Part shown: positions 1-20,180 of the stretch, piece after piece | How positions within the stretch are numbered: the first letter of the stretch is position 1 | Layout of the letters: every line of letters begins with the position of its first letter | Source: Mycteria americana | Lineage: Eukaryota > Chordata > Aves > Ciconiiformes > Ciconiidae | Direction: 5' to 3' | DNA: 64,000 nt | Assembly: GCF_035582795.1 (NCBI RefSeq) | Contig: NC_134370.1 | Location: 47,851,501-47,915,500 of the forward strand | Translations under genes and position numbers: made by a program | Notes under the pieces: generated by a model | What the model was told of the DNA's origin: nothing | Database searches by the model: none | Seen by the model: only the letters and a program-made list of their open reading frames with translations

Positions 1-1863
1 TTTATTTTTTCTGTAGGAAGACTAAAGCAGAACTCCTAGTCCCATGCTATAATTTATCAATAACAATTCAAAAAAAATCTGGATAGAAACACTTCCAGTC
101 TTAAGAAGATCCTACACAAAGATGAATGCTGAGACTCAATGAAAGATCAGGATGGGATAAGCTACCGGAAAGCACAACACTGACTTGTATTTCTCCTCTG
201 GTACAAGGCAGAAGACTTTGCTCAGAGGGAAAGCAGAAGTTAAATATACATTGACAGAGAGCATTGTATGTTAAAGTCAGTACAAGTTACAACAGCTGTC
301 AATTTTTATCCTTACAGAGCATTCACAATGCCATTTTCCAACAGGAGAACATCACTGACAGCAATATGACAGCGTTACTGAAACAGATCACTCCAGCCTA
401 AGTGATACAGACTCTCCTCTCCATTCAGATGCAAAGACTGACCTAAAGTGACCTCCTACAAATTCTGGTACAGCACAGGCTTGCATAGACATGCTGATTG
501 CATCTAATTCAGTTATACTGAAAAAAATGTGTAAGATAAGCTATGCATATATGCTTGAAGTTCCTGGAAGTGGACAGAGACAAAACCATGCTGGAAAGAG
601 ACAAAACAAAAATGCTGGTGCATGTAATCCATAGTGTGCAACTATGAAGAGGAAGAAATATAAGCAAAGTAAAAAAAAAATAGAACCATGTGTCCTTGTT
701 AATGTCAAAGGCTGTCCAGAGCAAAGAAACTATCAGTGATCTAGTCCAAGAAAAAAATCAAACCAAAACAAAACCTTAAGAAAGCCCTCCTCCCTTCACT
801 CTTACCTGGAAAACACTGTTGCAGCTTTTGAGCCTCCGGAGGGACCTTCCCTAATATATTAACCCTTCTGAATGGAGGCAGGGAAACTGAAGAAAATTGC
901 ACAACTGTTCTCAAACAAAAAAAATTAGTCTCCAGCACTCAATAGCTTTTCTGTAAAATACCAGACACAAGCACCCACTGTTAGCAAAGAACACCAGCTA
1001 TGAGCCCCCCATCTGGAACTCTTGGTATTAGTGTACAGCAAACACAGGTAACGTTTTGTGGTTTACCTGGCAAGAAAATAAAGCTGTCTCTCCAAATATA
1101 AACCCTGATTATCTTCACTTCTAGTTGCCCAAAAACTAAGCACAGGCTACTAGGGCTCAGTTGAATACCATTAGTCATAGAGACAACAAATACCCAAAAT
1201 AATCTATGCAGCCTTGAGTCAGGTTTTCTCTGTGCATTTAAAGAGTAGGGACAGTGTGCATCACACTTCAGGACTCTGGCTCCCTCCAATGCTGGGGCAC
1301 CAAGGCTGAGAGGTGATTCATCAGTAAAAGATTTCATCATCACACTAAGCAAGCGGAAGGTTTGCTCTTGCCACATAGCAATGTGCTGTGAGGAAATAAT
1401 GCAAGAGCCTTTTATTTTTAATTTATCAGAGGAAAGACAGGGACGAGCACTGCTGTGCTCTCCCTGGGATCCACACGCAGGAAATTCTCCTGGCTGCCGT
1501 ACTTTCCAACACTAACAGACAAGACCCATTCAGAGTTACAAACAGCAAACCTAAGCCAAACAGGGATTTTGATATTCATTTCCCTCCCCACATGCTTAAG
1601 ACAAAGCAAAGCCAATTTTCACATTAAATACTAAAACGTCTGCACCTAAATGTGAAGTGTTCAAGTCACTGCCAAGTGACTGGAATGTTTCTGACAGTTT
1701 ATACCTGGAATTATTCTTTGGCTCTTTTTCAGTTATATCCAGAAAATACACCACACCCCGATTCTGTTCCTATTCCTTTTCACCACTGGCTGAAATCCTA
1801 ACGAGAACACCATGGTTCCTCATATACCACACAGTATTGGAGAAAAAGGAGGGTCTTAGTCTT
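1..1863 (-). other. ADPGK: ADPGK 3' UTR and downstream flank
   Basis: No coding sequence is recognisable here on either strand. On the minus strand, overlapping AATAAA (1411-1416) and ATTAAA (1417-1422) lie about 450 nt after the stop and are the best candidates for polyadenylation. A second AATAAA (minus) sits at 1-6 at the window edge, and a longer 3' UTR is possible. A plus-strand AATAAA at 1077-1082 could belong to a convergent neighbour. In human that neighbour is BBS4, but no BBS4 coding sequence is seen here. Confidence 0.6.
1411..1422 (-). terminator. candidate ADPGK poly(A) signal pair
   Basis: On the minus strand this reads ATTAAA directly followed by AATAAA, about 450 nt beyond the ADPGK stop. 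A consensus hexamer at this distance is plausible. No transcript data are available to show it is the site used. Confidence 0.45.
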
Positions 1864-11533
<9,670 letters not shown>

Positions 11534-11670
11534 CGCGGCGCGGCCGCTCCTCCCCCGCCACGTCTGAGAAGGGACGCGAGTGGTGGGGGCCTCCTTACGC
11601 CGCCTCCGTAGCGCCCCGCCCCCGCCGAGCGCCAGCTGTCGTAAAGCCGCTTCGGGAATCGAGGCGGACC

Positions 11671-11697
11671 CTACGCGAACGGCGCGGCCTCTCCCAT
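11671..11697 (-). other. short upstream ORF in ADPGK leader
   Basis: If the mRNA starts upstream of 11697, the first AUG opens an eight-codon reading frame (MGEAAPFA) ending in TAG. It lies out of frame with ADPGK and about 138 nt before the main start. Its use depends on where transcription begins, which the sequence cannot show. Confidence 0.4.
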
Positions 11698-11810
11698 AGC
11701 GCAACCTACGTACCTCCGGGAGGTACGGCTGCTCCGCCTGCGTAACTGAGCTACGGGAATAAGGCGGGAGGCGGAGGCTGCGCGAGCGCGGCGGCGCCTC
11801 GTGAGGGGAA

Positions 11811-11940
11811 ATGGCGGGGGGGGGGGGTGGAGCGGCTCCCTTACGGGCGTCGCCGTGCCTCTGGGCCTCCTGGGGACAGTCCGGCCCAGGAGAGCCTGGT
11901 CCCGGGCCCTTGGAGCCAGTGCTGGGGCGAGGAGACGGCA
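11811..11940 (+). other. possible first exon of a divergent transcript
   Basis: On the strand opposite ADPGK, an ATG with G at -3 and G at +4 opens at 11811, inside the CpG island. A consensus-like 5' splice site (GTGAGC) follows at 11941. The frame is open but low in complexity (poly-Gly from a 12-G run), so coding is unlikely. The better reading is the start of a noncoding antisense RNA. No acceptor or downstream exon was identified. Confidence 0.25.
11816..11827 (+). repeat. 12-base G homopolymer
   Basis: An uninterrupted G12 run in the CpG island. Its length is prone to sequencing error and polymorphism, so any reading frame crossing it (such as the one from 11811) is unreliable. Confidence 0.9.
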
Positions 11941-11960
11941 GTGAGCGCAGCCCTAGTGCT

Positions 11961-14900
11961 GCTGCGAGCTGGGGCTGCCTTGGGGCCTGGCCGTGTTCCC
12001 AGCAGTGAGCTGAAGCCTACCTCTGGGCATCGTGCCTGTATGCTCCTCTGTACGTGGTACTGCTTCACCCTGCCCTCCCTTGGGTTCTTCCTCACGGTGC
12101 CCCTGTTCTTCGGTCCTTTGTTGCCCAGCACCTTTGTGGGTCTGTGTGTTATATTTCCACTCTTGTGTGCCTCAGACCTGTCCCTGCTGTCCCACAGCTC
12201 CTCTGCCCTGTGCCTCCATCTAAACAGTTCCTGTCCAGCAGACCAGTCACTGACCTGAAGCTAATCACTGGCCCTAGTGTATATTCTGTCTTCCTCTGTA
12301 GCATAGCTTCTGTTCTTAGCCTCTTTCGTGCCTTCTCCAGGGTGAGTTACTTCATCACATGTCTGCCCACACTCCTGCTGAGGCAGCCTGTGCTGGGAGC
12401 TGTGGGAGAGAGCGTCCTTTGTTGTCTGTTTCATCCCATCAAAGAGGTGGTGTAGCCAGTCAAAAGGGAGGTTTCCCTTTTTAATGAAAGGGAATTTTTC
12501 TGGGCTTCTTTAGAAATCATAGAAACATTAGCTGTAAGACTTATGACAAAATTTGCAAGAGTTTGACAACTGTGCGCCACAGTGCGTTGGCTGAGGCAGC
12601 TGATAATTTTCTTATTCAGTTTTGTGCTGTGAGTGATTGTCATCTCCTGTGACTCTGACAAAACAAACAGTAAAGGAGATGGGATAGCAGAAGGCTTTTT
12701 GTTGATTTTTCTTTTCAGGATGCAAGGATTGGTATTCAGTCAACAGCTCATCTACAGCAGCTGTTACCATGTATTTATTGACTGGCCCTGAGCGGTCATT
12801 TGGCTGCCCATCAGGTTCCCTTTCTTACTAGTCCTTATGAAAAAGGACTGCCTCGTGGGTTTGGGGGTTTTTTTTTTTCTGTTTCTGTGAAGTTGTTCTT
12901 TGGAGCAAGTGGAGACCGAGGGTGCAGAGGTGGGCAGGACAGGCAGATGATGGGGGCTGGAATTGCTAGGGAAGGAAAGAGTGAGAAAAAGCCTCCTCAC
13001 CTGGCAGCCGATGCTGTACAGGGGCAGTGACTGGTTTTATAAGCCGAAAGCGTTATGATAATGTAATGATCTTTAAGAACAGAATCCTGAAAACAAACTA
13101 GAGGCCTAACCACCTTCTCTGTTCTTCAAGAAATCCTTTAAACAGTTCTTTCTCCTCAAATAACTGCCTGCTTAAGTGCCCTGTAAAAGAGTGATTATCT
13201 TCATCTCCACATAGACCTACGTTCAGCCCACCAGAGTTGGTCTGTTAATATGGAATCCCCTTTTTCCTTTGCTCAGGTGGTCTTTGGGTTTTGTCAGTAG
13301 GCTTTTTCATTTGAACAAATTTACTCTTTTTCCCTTTGGCACTTTTCCCACTAACATTTGATCTATATGCAATTATGAAATCTCACTTGCTTCCCTACTC
13401 TTGAACCCCCTGGAGTATAGGCCTGTGAGGCTCTCGCAGTTATAAACAGCCCTCTAGTTCAAGCAGGCAATGCTATGCTGTGTGAGAACAGAGCAAATAA
13501 CTGCCAGAACCCCTTGTTGCATACTACAATCAGGTCTTCACCTGTGGGAGCGGGTGTATTTATAGCCTTGTCACAGAACATCATAATTAGACGTGCCCAT
13601 AAGGCAGCCACAAACCATAGCATTGTCACAGCTCAGGGTCCTCATTATTAGTGCTGTGTCGTCAGAGGGTTAGGCTGCGAGCAGATAACCTGTCTAATAC
13701 AGCAACACGTTGGGGAATTAGCCATGATTCCATTTTGGGGTGATTAGTTTTTAATGTGATGCTAACGCAATGTTCTGTGTCATTGCTCTGAAGCCTAAAG
13801 TTGTCTTTTTTACTCCCAGAACAGGTACAGTTTCCACATCAACAAAAGCAAAGCTGCTTAGGAGGAACGACTGCTATTTGGTCTCTGTAAACTGCTGGTG
13901 TTCAGTCTCCGTGAACAGTTTTGTCAGTGGACTTGAATGAGACTGCAAAGATAATTGAAAGATTTGTTTTATGATCTTCATTCCTGCCAATAAAAATAAA
14001 AGGTTTAGAAAAATAAAAGAGGTTCTCTGAGACCCTGTTCAGTTACAGAGCTAAACAGAGATTTCTTGGTTGATGTTTGTTTTAAGCTACTGCAGATCTA
14101 GGTTTGCCTCAAACAGCCAAATTAGAGGTGAAACTGTCAGCTGAGGACTGAAAATCGCCTGCTTATTTCCTTCCCTTGAGCCACCCAGTGCCCCACAAAT
14201 TTTAGTTAGAGGTAACAGAGAGGGACACAGGGCTGTTGGATTCATAAAGAGCTGACTCAGGCTGAGTAAAAGGTATTAATTAAATACCTGTTTAATTGTG
14301 GAAATATCAAGCTGATTACTTCTGGTTCAGTGATGTGTGTTATTTCAAAGATATGACACACTGATTTAAAGGGTTTTTGCTGGATTACTTTTATTAAAAG
14401 CATTGGAAGAGAAAGGTAAGAGTTAGTGGATTTTAGAATGGAAAGAGTTAAATCAAAACTTAATGTCAACAATTTTCCTTCCTTGCTTCTCCCTGGTTAT
14501 ATGAAGTTCTTTGTATAAGAAATCCTTTCCTTGACACTGTTTCATGGTATGAGCTGCTTGTGACTGGGGGGGTGGTAGAGGGACAGCGGATTTAATCAGT
14601 CTTCAGTTATTGGAAATGGAACTTGTTCCCTTTAGCAAAAAAAAAAAAGAAAAAAGAGGAAAAAAGGCTTTGTCTGCAGGAGGCAGACAAAAGATGTGTT
14701 TTCTTGCTTGTTTGAAAATTAGCTATGGAGAGTTGCACACGTAGCACAGGCTCTCAGCAGCCACTTAGAGCTCACAAACCTTTATGCGTGAGCTTTTTAA
14801 TGACCTTCCTGAGTTTGCTTTTCTGACCACAGGCTCAGTTTTGAGAAATGGGGGGTTTGTGTGATGCTTATTAGGCAGGAGGCGAGAGGAAGGGGGATGA

Positions 14901-17900
14901 AGATGGGCAAGGGGAGGAAATAGCAGGGAGGGGTGAAAGCTAAAGCTTCCAGTTCCCAAAGGAGCTATGAAGACCTGTTTTTCTTAGTTTGAACTCACAA
15001 GCTTGAAGCAATTGTCTTTACTCCTTGTTAAGTTGAATTTACATATGCAAATGAACTCATTTCCTTTGACCTACTTTGGCCAGCTTAAACTGTAGGCCTG
15101 TGCACAATGGGGAAAGGGGAGGAGTTTTTCCTCAAACTATGAATTCCTTTATTGTTGCTGGGATCGGTCATGCGTATCTGTAATGCCTGGGATTGAATCT
15201 TTAGCTATACCTAGTAAACATTAGGCTGTACTGAGGGCAGGATTTGCATTGCAGATGCTTGCAATCCTGTTACGTCCTGTCCTGTCCAACACTCCCATCG
15301 TATTACTGCTTCTCTCTGTGTTCCCCAGGCTTCATGAAGTCAATTATTCAGGTTTTGTGTGTCCATCTCACTCGTCTATGTGTCATCATGCCTCCTCTGC
15401 TATCAAACCTCTCCCTGAAATCACACAGCCTCTTGTCTTTGATTACAGGCCTTGTTTAATCTGAATTGGAAACTCTTTACAGTGGGAACCATATACCAGT
15501 CTATATACAGGAAATTAGTGCGTATGTTTCTGATGCTTGACCCGTGACATTTAATGAGAGCCAACAGCAGAATACATGGGTGCGAGTGGTTGCTACTGGC
15601 ATGTCTTCACTGGGGGAGGAGGGAAAAAGTGGAAAATAGGCCTTTTGGATGGATCTTAATAAAGGCCTGGAAAATTCAGAAGATGAAGGTTTGTGCTGAG
15701 CCATGCAGATGAGCAGAGGAACTCTAATTAAAATACAGACTCTGCGTTGTTCTCAGAAACTGGGCAACGTTTCCCATCTGAGCTCTGCCAACATATCTCA
15801 GTCCTGGACTTCAGCACCCACTGCTGCTCTGCTCTGTAAGACACCCACTCAGCTTGGCCAGCGCATCTCAATCTTGATCAGTAACACCTCCTGCTGTTCC
15901 AATTCTGGGCCCGTTTTGAGCAGAAAATGCCGTCTCTCTACTAAATTGTGCCAAATTGCTTAGTTTTGGCCGCAGAACTCATTTTCACTTGTCACCTAAC
16001 GGGATACCTAGAGGCTTTCATCTAGCACTGTCAGCAACAGAGGAAAAAGAACATGTGAATACCCAGCCCCCTGCTAAGTCCCCTAATTGTATAGTAATGT
16101 GTTAATAACGAACACACTTTCATGTCTTGGCAGTTGCAAAACACTCATTGGTAGTGCAGTGCTTCAGAAGTAGCATCGCACAGGAAAGATGTGAGTCCCA
16201 GTTTAAATTACTCAATTAGTATCAGCATAGTCTGTACCCAGAATTAGAATTTGGAAGAAACACCTAGTATGAAGCTGTCAGATGCCAGTCGTTTGGATGT
16301 TCTGCAGAATCTGAACCACCACATTAGAGAGATTTGCTGTTGCAGAAGTGAGTGTTTCTGGCAGAGAATCTCTTTTTCCCTCCCACCCTGCCTCATGATT
16401 ATAAATCTCCCTTCCTTGGAGGCCTTGCCATCATCCGTTTTTTTGAGAACTCAGCAGTAGGGAGTGGAATGGCTTCCATCTTGGCTGAGACACCAGGGCT
16501 GGAGCTGGGAACATCTAGATCCAAAATTATGCATTTCTTTCAATTTGAGCCAAATTGCTGGATTTTGCAGTGCTGATCGCTCACGCCCTGTGGTGATCAG
16601 CCTGGCTTTCAGTAGAATATGCAGGAACTGGAGCAAGCATGAGCCACCATGTGTGTTGGTGAACACCCTGAGCAATTAGAGTTTGTGGCAGTGACTCTCT
16701 GAGCTCAGGAACAATTGCCTTGTTTCTGGAGTAAATGGTTCAGACCAACAGAAATGGAGGAACTAAAAACTTTGTGGGAAGAAGATGGGTTAGGAAATTA
16801 TCATCAAGAAAGAAGTGAGAAAACTTTGTCAAGAAGATGTCTTGATGGCATTTCCATTCTTGCCCCTCTGAGACTGCAAGTGCAGCTGCACCAACTGCAA
16901 CACTGTCAAAGTGCTGAGAGCTGCAGAACAACAGGCCAGCTAAAGTCATATTTATCTGTCAGGTTTGGCCCTGTAAACAGTCATGTGAGAGTTATTAGAT
17001 GTATTACGGGTGGCGTTGTTTACTGTCCAGAAGAAAGGATGGTTCTATATCTTATATGAGCAGTGCATATGGACAGAGTAATGCTTTAAGCGCTTTTCTG
17101 TATTCTCAACTTCTTTGGCAAGATAGAAGATGAATGACAGATGCCCAATCTTATCTTTGGAAAGGAACTCTGAAAACAAAACTCTGAAAATATTCTTTAG
17201 TCCCCTAAATCCATCTAATTTACATACTCATTGGTGAGTGTTATATGGATTGCATCTTGTAATATATACTTTGAATTCTTTGTTATATAGGTTATAATTT
17301 CAATTCATGTTAATAGCAGTGCCGGTGTCATTGGTAGTGAATGTGCCTTGAAATGTTTGGTGTCTATCAAATCTGACCTCACTACTGTGGTACAAAGGGC
17401 GTTGCTAAAATGTCATCACCACCTTATCAGCATATACCTCAAACTAAGAAATTGGTGTAGTACAACCCCATCAGCCAAATTATATGTCAGAAGTGCGACA
17501 CATTTCTGTTCCCATTCAAGATAACTCCTGAAAGCCAGATGTCTGGGAAGCCTTTGGTTTGCAGCCCTTTAGGCTGTAATTGAAGCCCTTGCTGTGGCAG
17601 AAGACTGTGGAAGACAGATTTAAGCAGGCCTGGAGAGACTAGAATAGAGAAGCCAAAGTATTTGCTGTCCTTTAGGTCTGTGTGCCTCCACCACTGTACA
17701 TGAGGGCCTGTTGAGGGTACTTTGCAAATGGGCAGGATAGCCTTAGGTCAGATTTCTGGAAGCATGAGGGAGGGAAGAGGCATAATCTCTGGCTGAGAGC
17801 CACACAGTTTTACCAGCAAAAATATGCTCTTACTAGTATTGTTGTATGAAAATAGCCTTTTTTTTTTTCTGTTTCTTATTGAGTGTGTATTGCACGCATG

Positions 17901-19959
17901 TCTGGAATAGCCAGTCTGGAACTTGGGCACAGGATATGTCTTTGTGGGGAGCGGTTCACTCCTGCTGGTTTGGCTGCCATTTTGCCATTCCAGTCACACA
18001 CACAGCTGTGGAAGAATTGCATTGGGTGAGGACAACGTAAGGTGATGGCTGCATCAGCTATGCGCTACTCATCCTCGTAGATCCTGCCTTACAGCATGCC
18101 CCTGGGTAGGCCGTTACTGCACAGAGTCTGCTTACTCGGAACAGCCCCAGGGTCAGCTTTGCTCCACCCTCCTGAGCCCCGTCTCTTCGTTAGCATCTTC
18201 CAGTTAGGCAAGCACAGACTCTGCTACAACTCAAAGAACAGGAACTCAAGGCTGTAGCAATCGGGCGTATGGTTCTGCTTTCTCACAGATGGATGATCTG
18301 CTGACTGATAGGATGTGCCTTATGCAATATTGTAAGCTAGGCACATTTTAACATGCTAAATGAAGCCCCAAATCAGATTTTGCAATGAATTTGTGTGTTG
18401 GTGTACTGAGAGGCAGTTGTTTCAGAATTTCACCGGTGAGACTGCCAAAACTATTTGTGTATTTCATAGTTCTTATTGTAAACTACTTGCATGCATCTCC
18501 ATGTCATATAGTAACAGACACAACTCATAAATAGCGATGCCTAGCTAAGCTGTCTTCCGTAGGTCTACCAAGGTTTTAGCCACAGAACTTGCTTTGACAA
18601 AGTTGTCCCTGGTATTTTCTTCCCGTGAGAATGACAGGAGGTGTAAGGCATGGAGTATTTGGTATAAAATGAAGCCAGTGGTAGTAATTGTGGCTGCACA
18701 TGGAACCAGATTTGTCTTAATTGGCAGAAGAGGTCTCTAACCTCTTCCACAAAGAGGCAATGAGCAGAGAAGTAGAAACTCCTCTAGAAGAAATGTGGCT
18801 GAGAAAAGTGATACGGAGGCAGAACACCCAGAAAATGTTTTATAAAACAAAGAGGAGGTGGAGAAGCAAGGAGATGGTGAAACTGACTGTATGGGGAAGA
18901 GCTTGAACAAGATTTCAAAGAAAATATCTTACTCTTTGGAAATAAAACTATAAAACACTGGAAATCACAGAAATCCAGAACAATATCTGTCCCATTATAA
19001 ATATTATTTGAGGTCAGTTTTTACTTATGTGAGCGTATAGATACTGCCGAGGGACTGTAAGTGTGAAATTCCTTTTTCCTTTGTAGTTTTGCAGCACCTG
19101 TAAGTCTTGTGAGGATGTATTACCTCTAGGCTAGGCAATGTGTATGAGAAGGAGAGGTAGCTAGCCAAAAGGGATTGAACTGAAAACCAGATAGATTCCC
19201 AGGGAAATTGCTTTGTGGTCATATGGGTGACCAACCACATCAGGCTCCAGAGACTTCCTTTTGAAAGTCTGTGTATGATTTTTAACATCTTCATTCTATG
19301 AGCTCAGAGATTATGCTTTGTTAGTGCTGCAGGATTGAATGCTTTCCTGCAGTATCTTCAGGCTAATTTGAGTGATTGGGTTGTTGTTCTCACTGCCTTA
19401 GAGCAAAGCACATCTTTTGTAGAAATGGCTGTTCTGCCTATAGCACTGATGGCCCACAACGTAGTGCTCTGGAAGATGAGGTCCAGTAGTCAAATGGGCT
19501 AAAGAGAAGAGAGAAGGCACTAAAAGCCTCTCCATGATGGACATTCTGAGAAAGACTCCTCCTCTTTCATCTTTACAAAAGTATAGAAGAAAGCAAACCA
19601 ATCCTTTTCTACCTCTGTTGCTTTCTGGATTTCAGAAATGACTGATGTGAAATTTCCCTTCTGAGTAGTGGCCAAGACAGATTATCACATCACTTTATTC
19701 TTTCCTGCGTTGCCTCTAGCTAAAACATCACGCATGCAGAAGACGACCTCAACAGTGAGTGACTCCTCCATCTGCTATCTAGAGGAGGTCATTCATCTCT
19801 GAAGGAAACACTTGGACTTTTCAGTGACTTGCTCTTGAGAAAGTCAGCTGCTAAACCCCCTTTGACAGAACACTCTAGCCAAACACAGGCTTACAAGAGC
19901 AGTTTTGGTTGCCCATCAACCTCAAATATGGTATAAAACCTCTTATATGGTATCAAAAA
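11961..19959. other. intergenic DNA upstream of ADPGK, no gene recognised
   Basis: Open frames are short, lack family resemblance and sit in both strands equally. I see no intact repeat. Short A/T homopolymers occur near 12870, 14637 and 17860. An exact octamer motif (ATGCAAAT) lies near 15045. The 13540-13760 stretch is AT-rich with several TAAT cores and may be regulatory, but that cannot be shown from one sequence. Confidence 0.6.
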
Positions 19960-20180
19960 TGTCCAGGGAGGAGCAACAGGGATGATTGTCATCTGGACCT
20001 GTACTTCTCTGTACAAGGAGAAGTTTGAATAAACAGAAACGCTTCAGCCTTGAGCAGAGATGCTCTAGAGCAATGCCGTAGAGGGCTACGAAGTCCTCTG
20101 AGTCTAGAGGGTGACCAGTGAATGATGGCTTGGTCTTTCTTTCCCAGGCATCATGCTATTCACTGCTGTCAGAGATGAGG
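19960..20180 (+). mobile_element. degenerate CR1/L3-type LINE 3' fragment
   Basis: The sequence follows the order of the CR1 reverse-transcriptase tail region. A GTCCAG-GGAGGAGCAAC block comes first, then CTTCTCTGTACAAGGAGAAG. TTCAGCCTTGAGCAGAGATGC matches the family's 'cagcctggagaagag' segment, and GGGCTACGAAGTC matches 'gggctatgaaatc'. It is heavily diverged with no open frame, so it is an old copy. Ends are approximate and the match is by recall of the family, not by alignment. Confidence 0.55.

Noticed and set aside
11534-11704. In-frame N-terminal extension of ADPGK up to 11704
   Set aside because: The codon at 11704 is TTG, not ATG, and no in-frame ATG lies upstream of 11533. The sequence after 11533 already starts like the known protein and its hydrophobic segment.
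12510-12560. ATCATAGAAACATTAG and the similar ATCATAGAG near 60463 as CR1 3' terminal repeats
   Set aside because: Only one degenerate unit is present at each site and no CR1 body lies next to it. Chance is sufficient.
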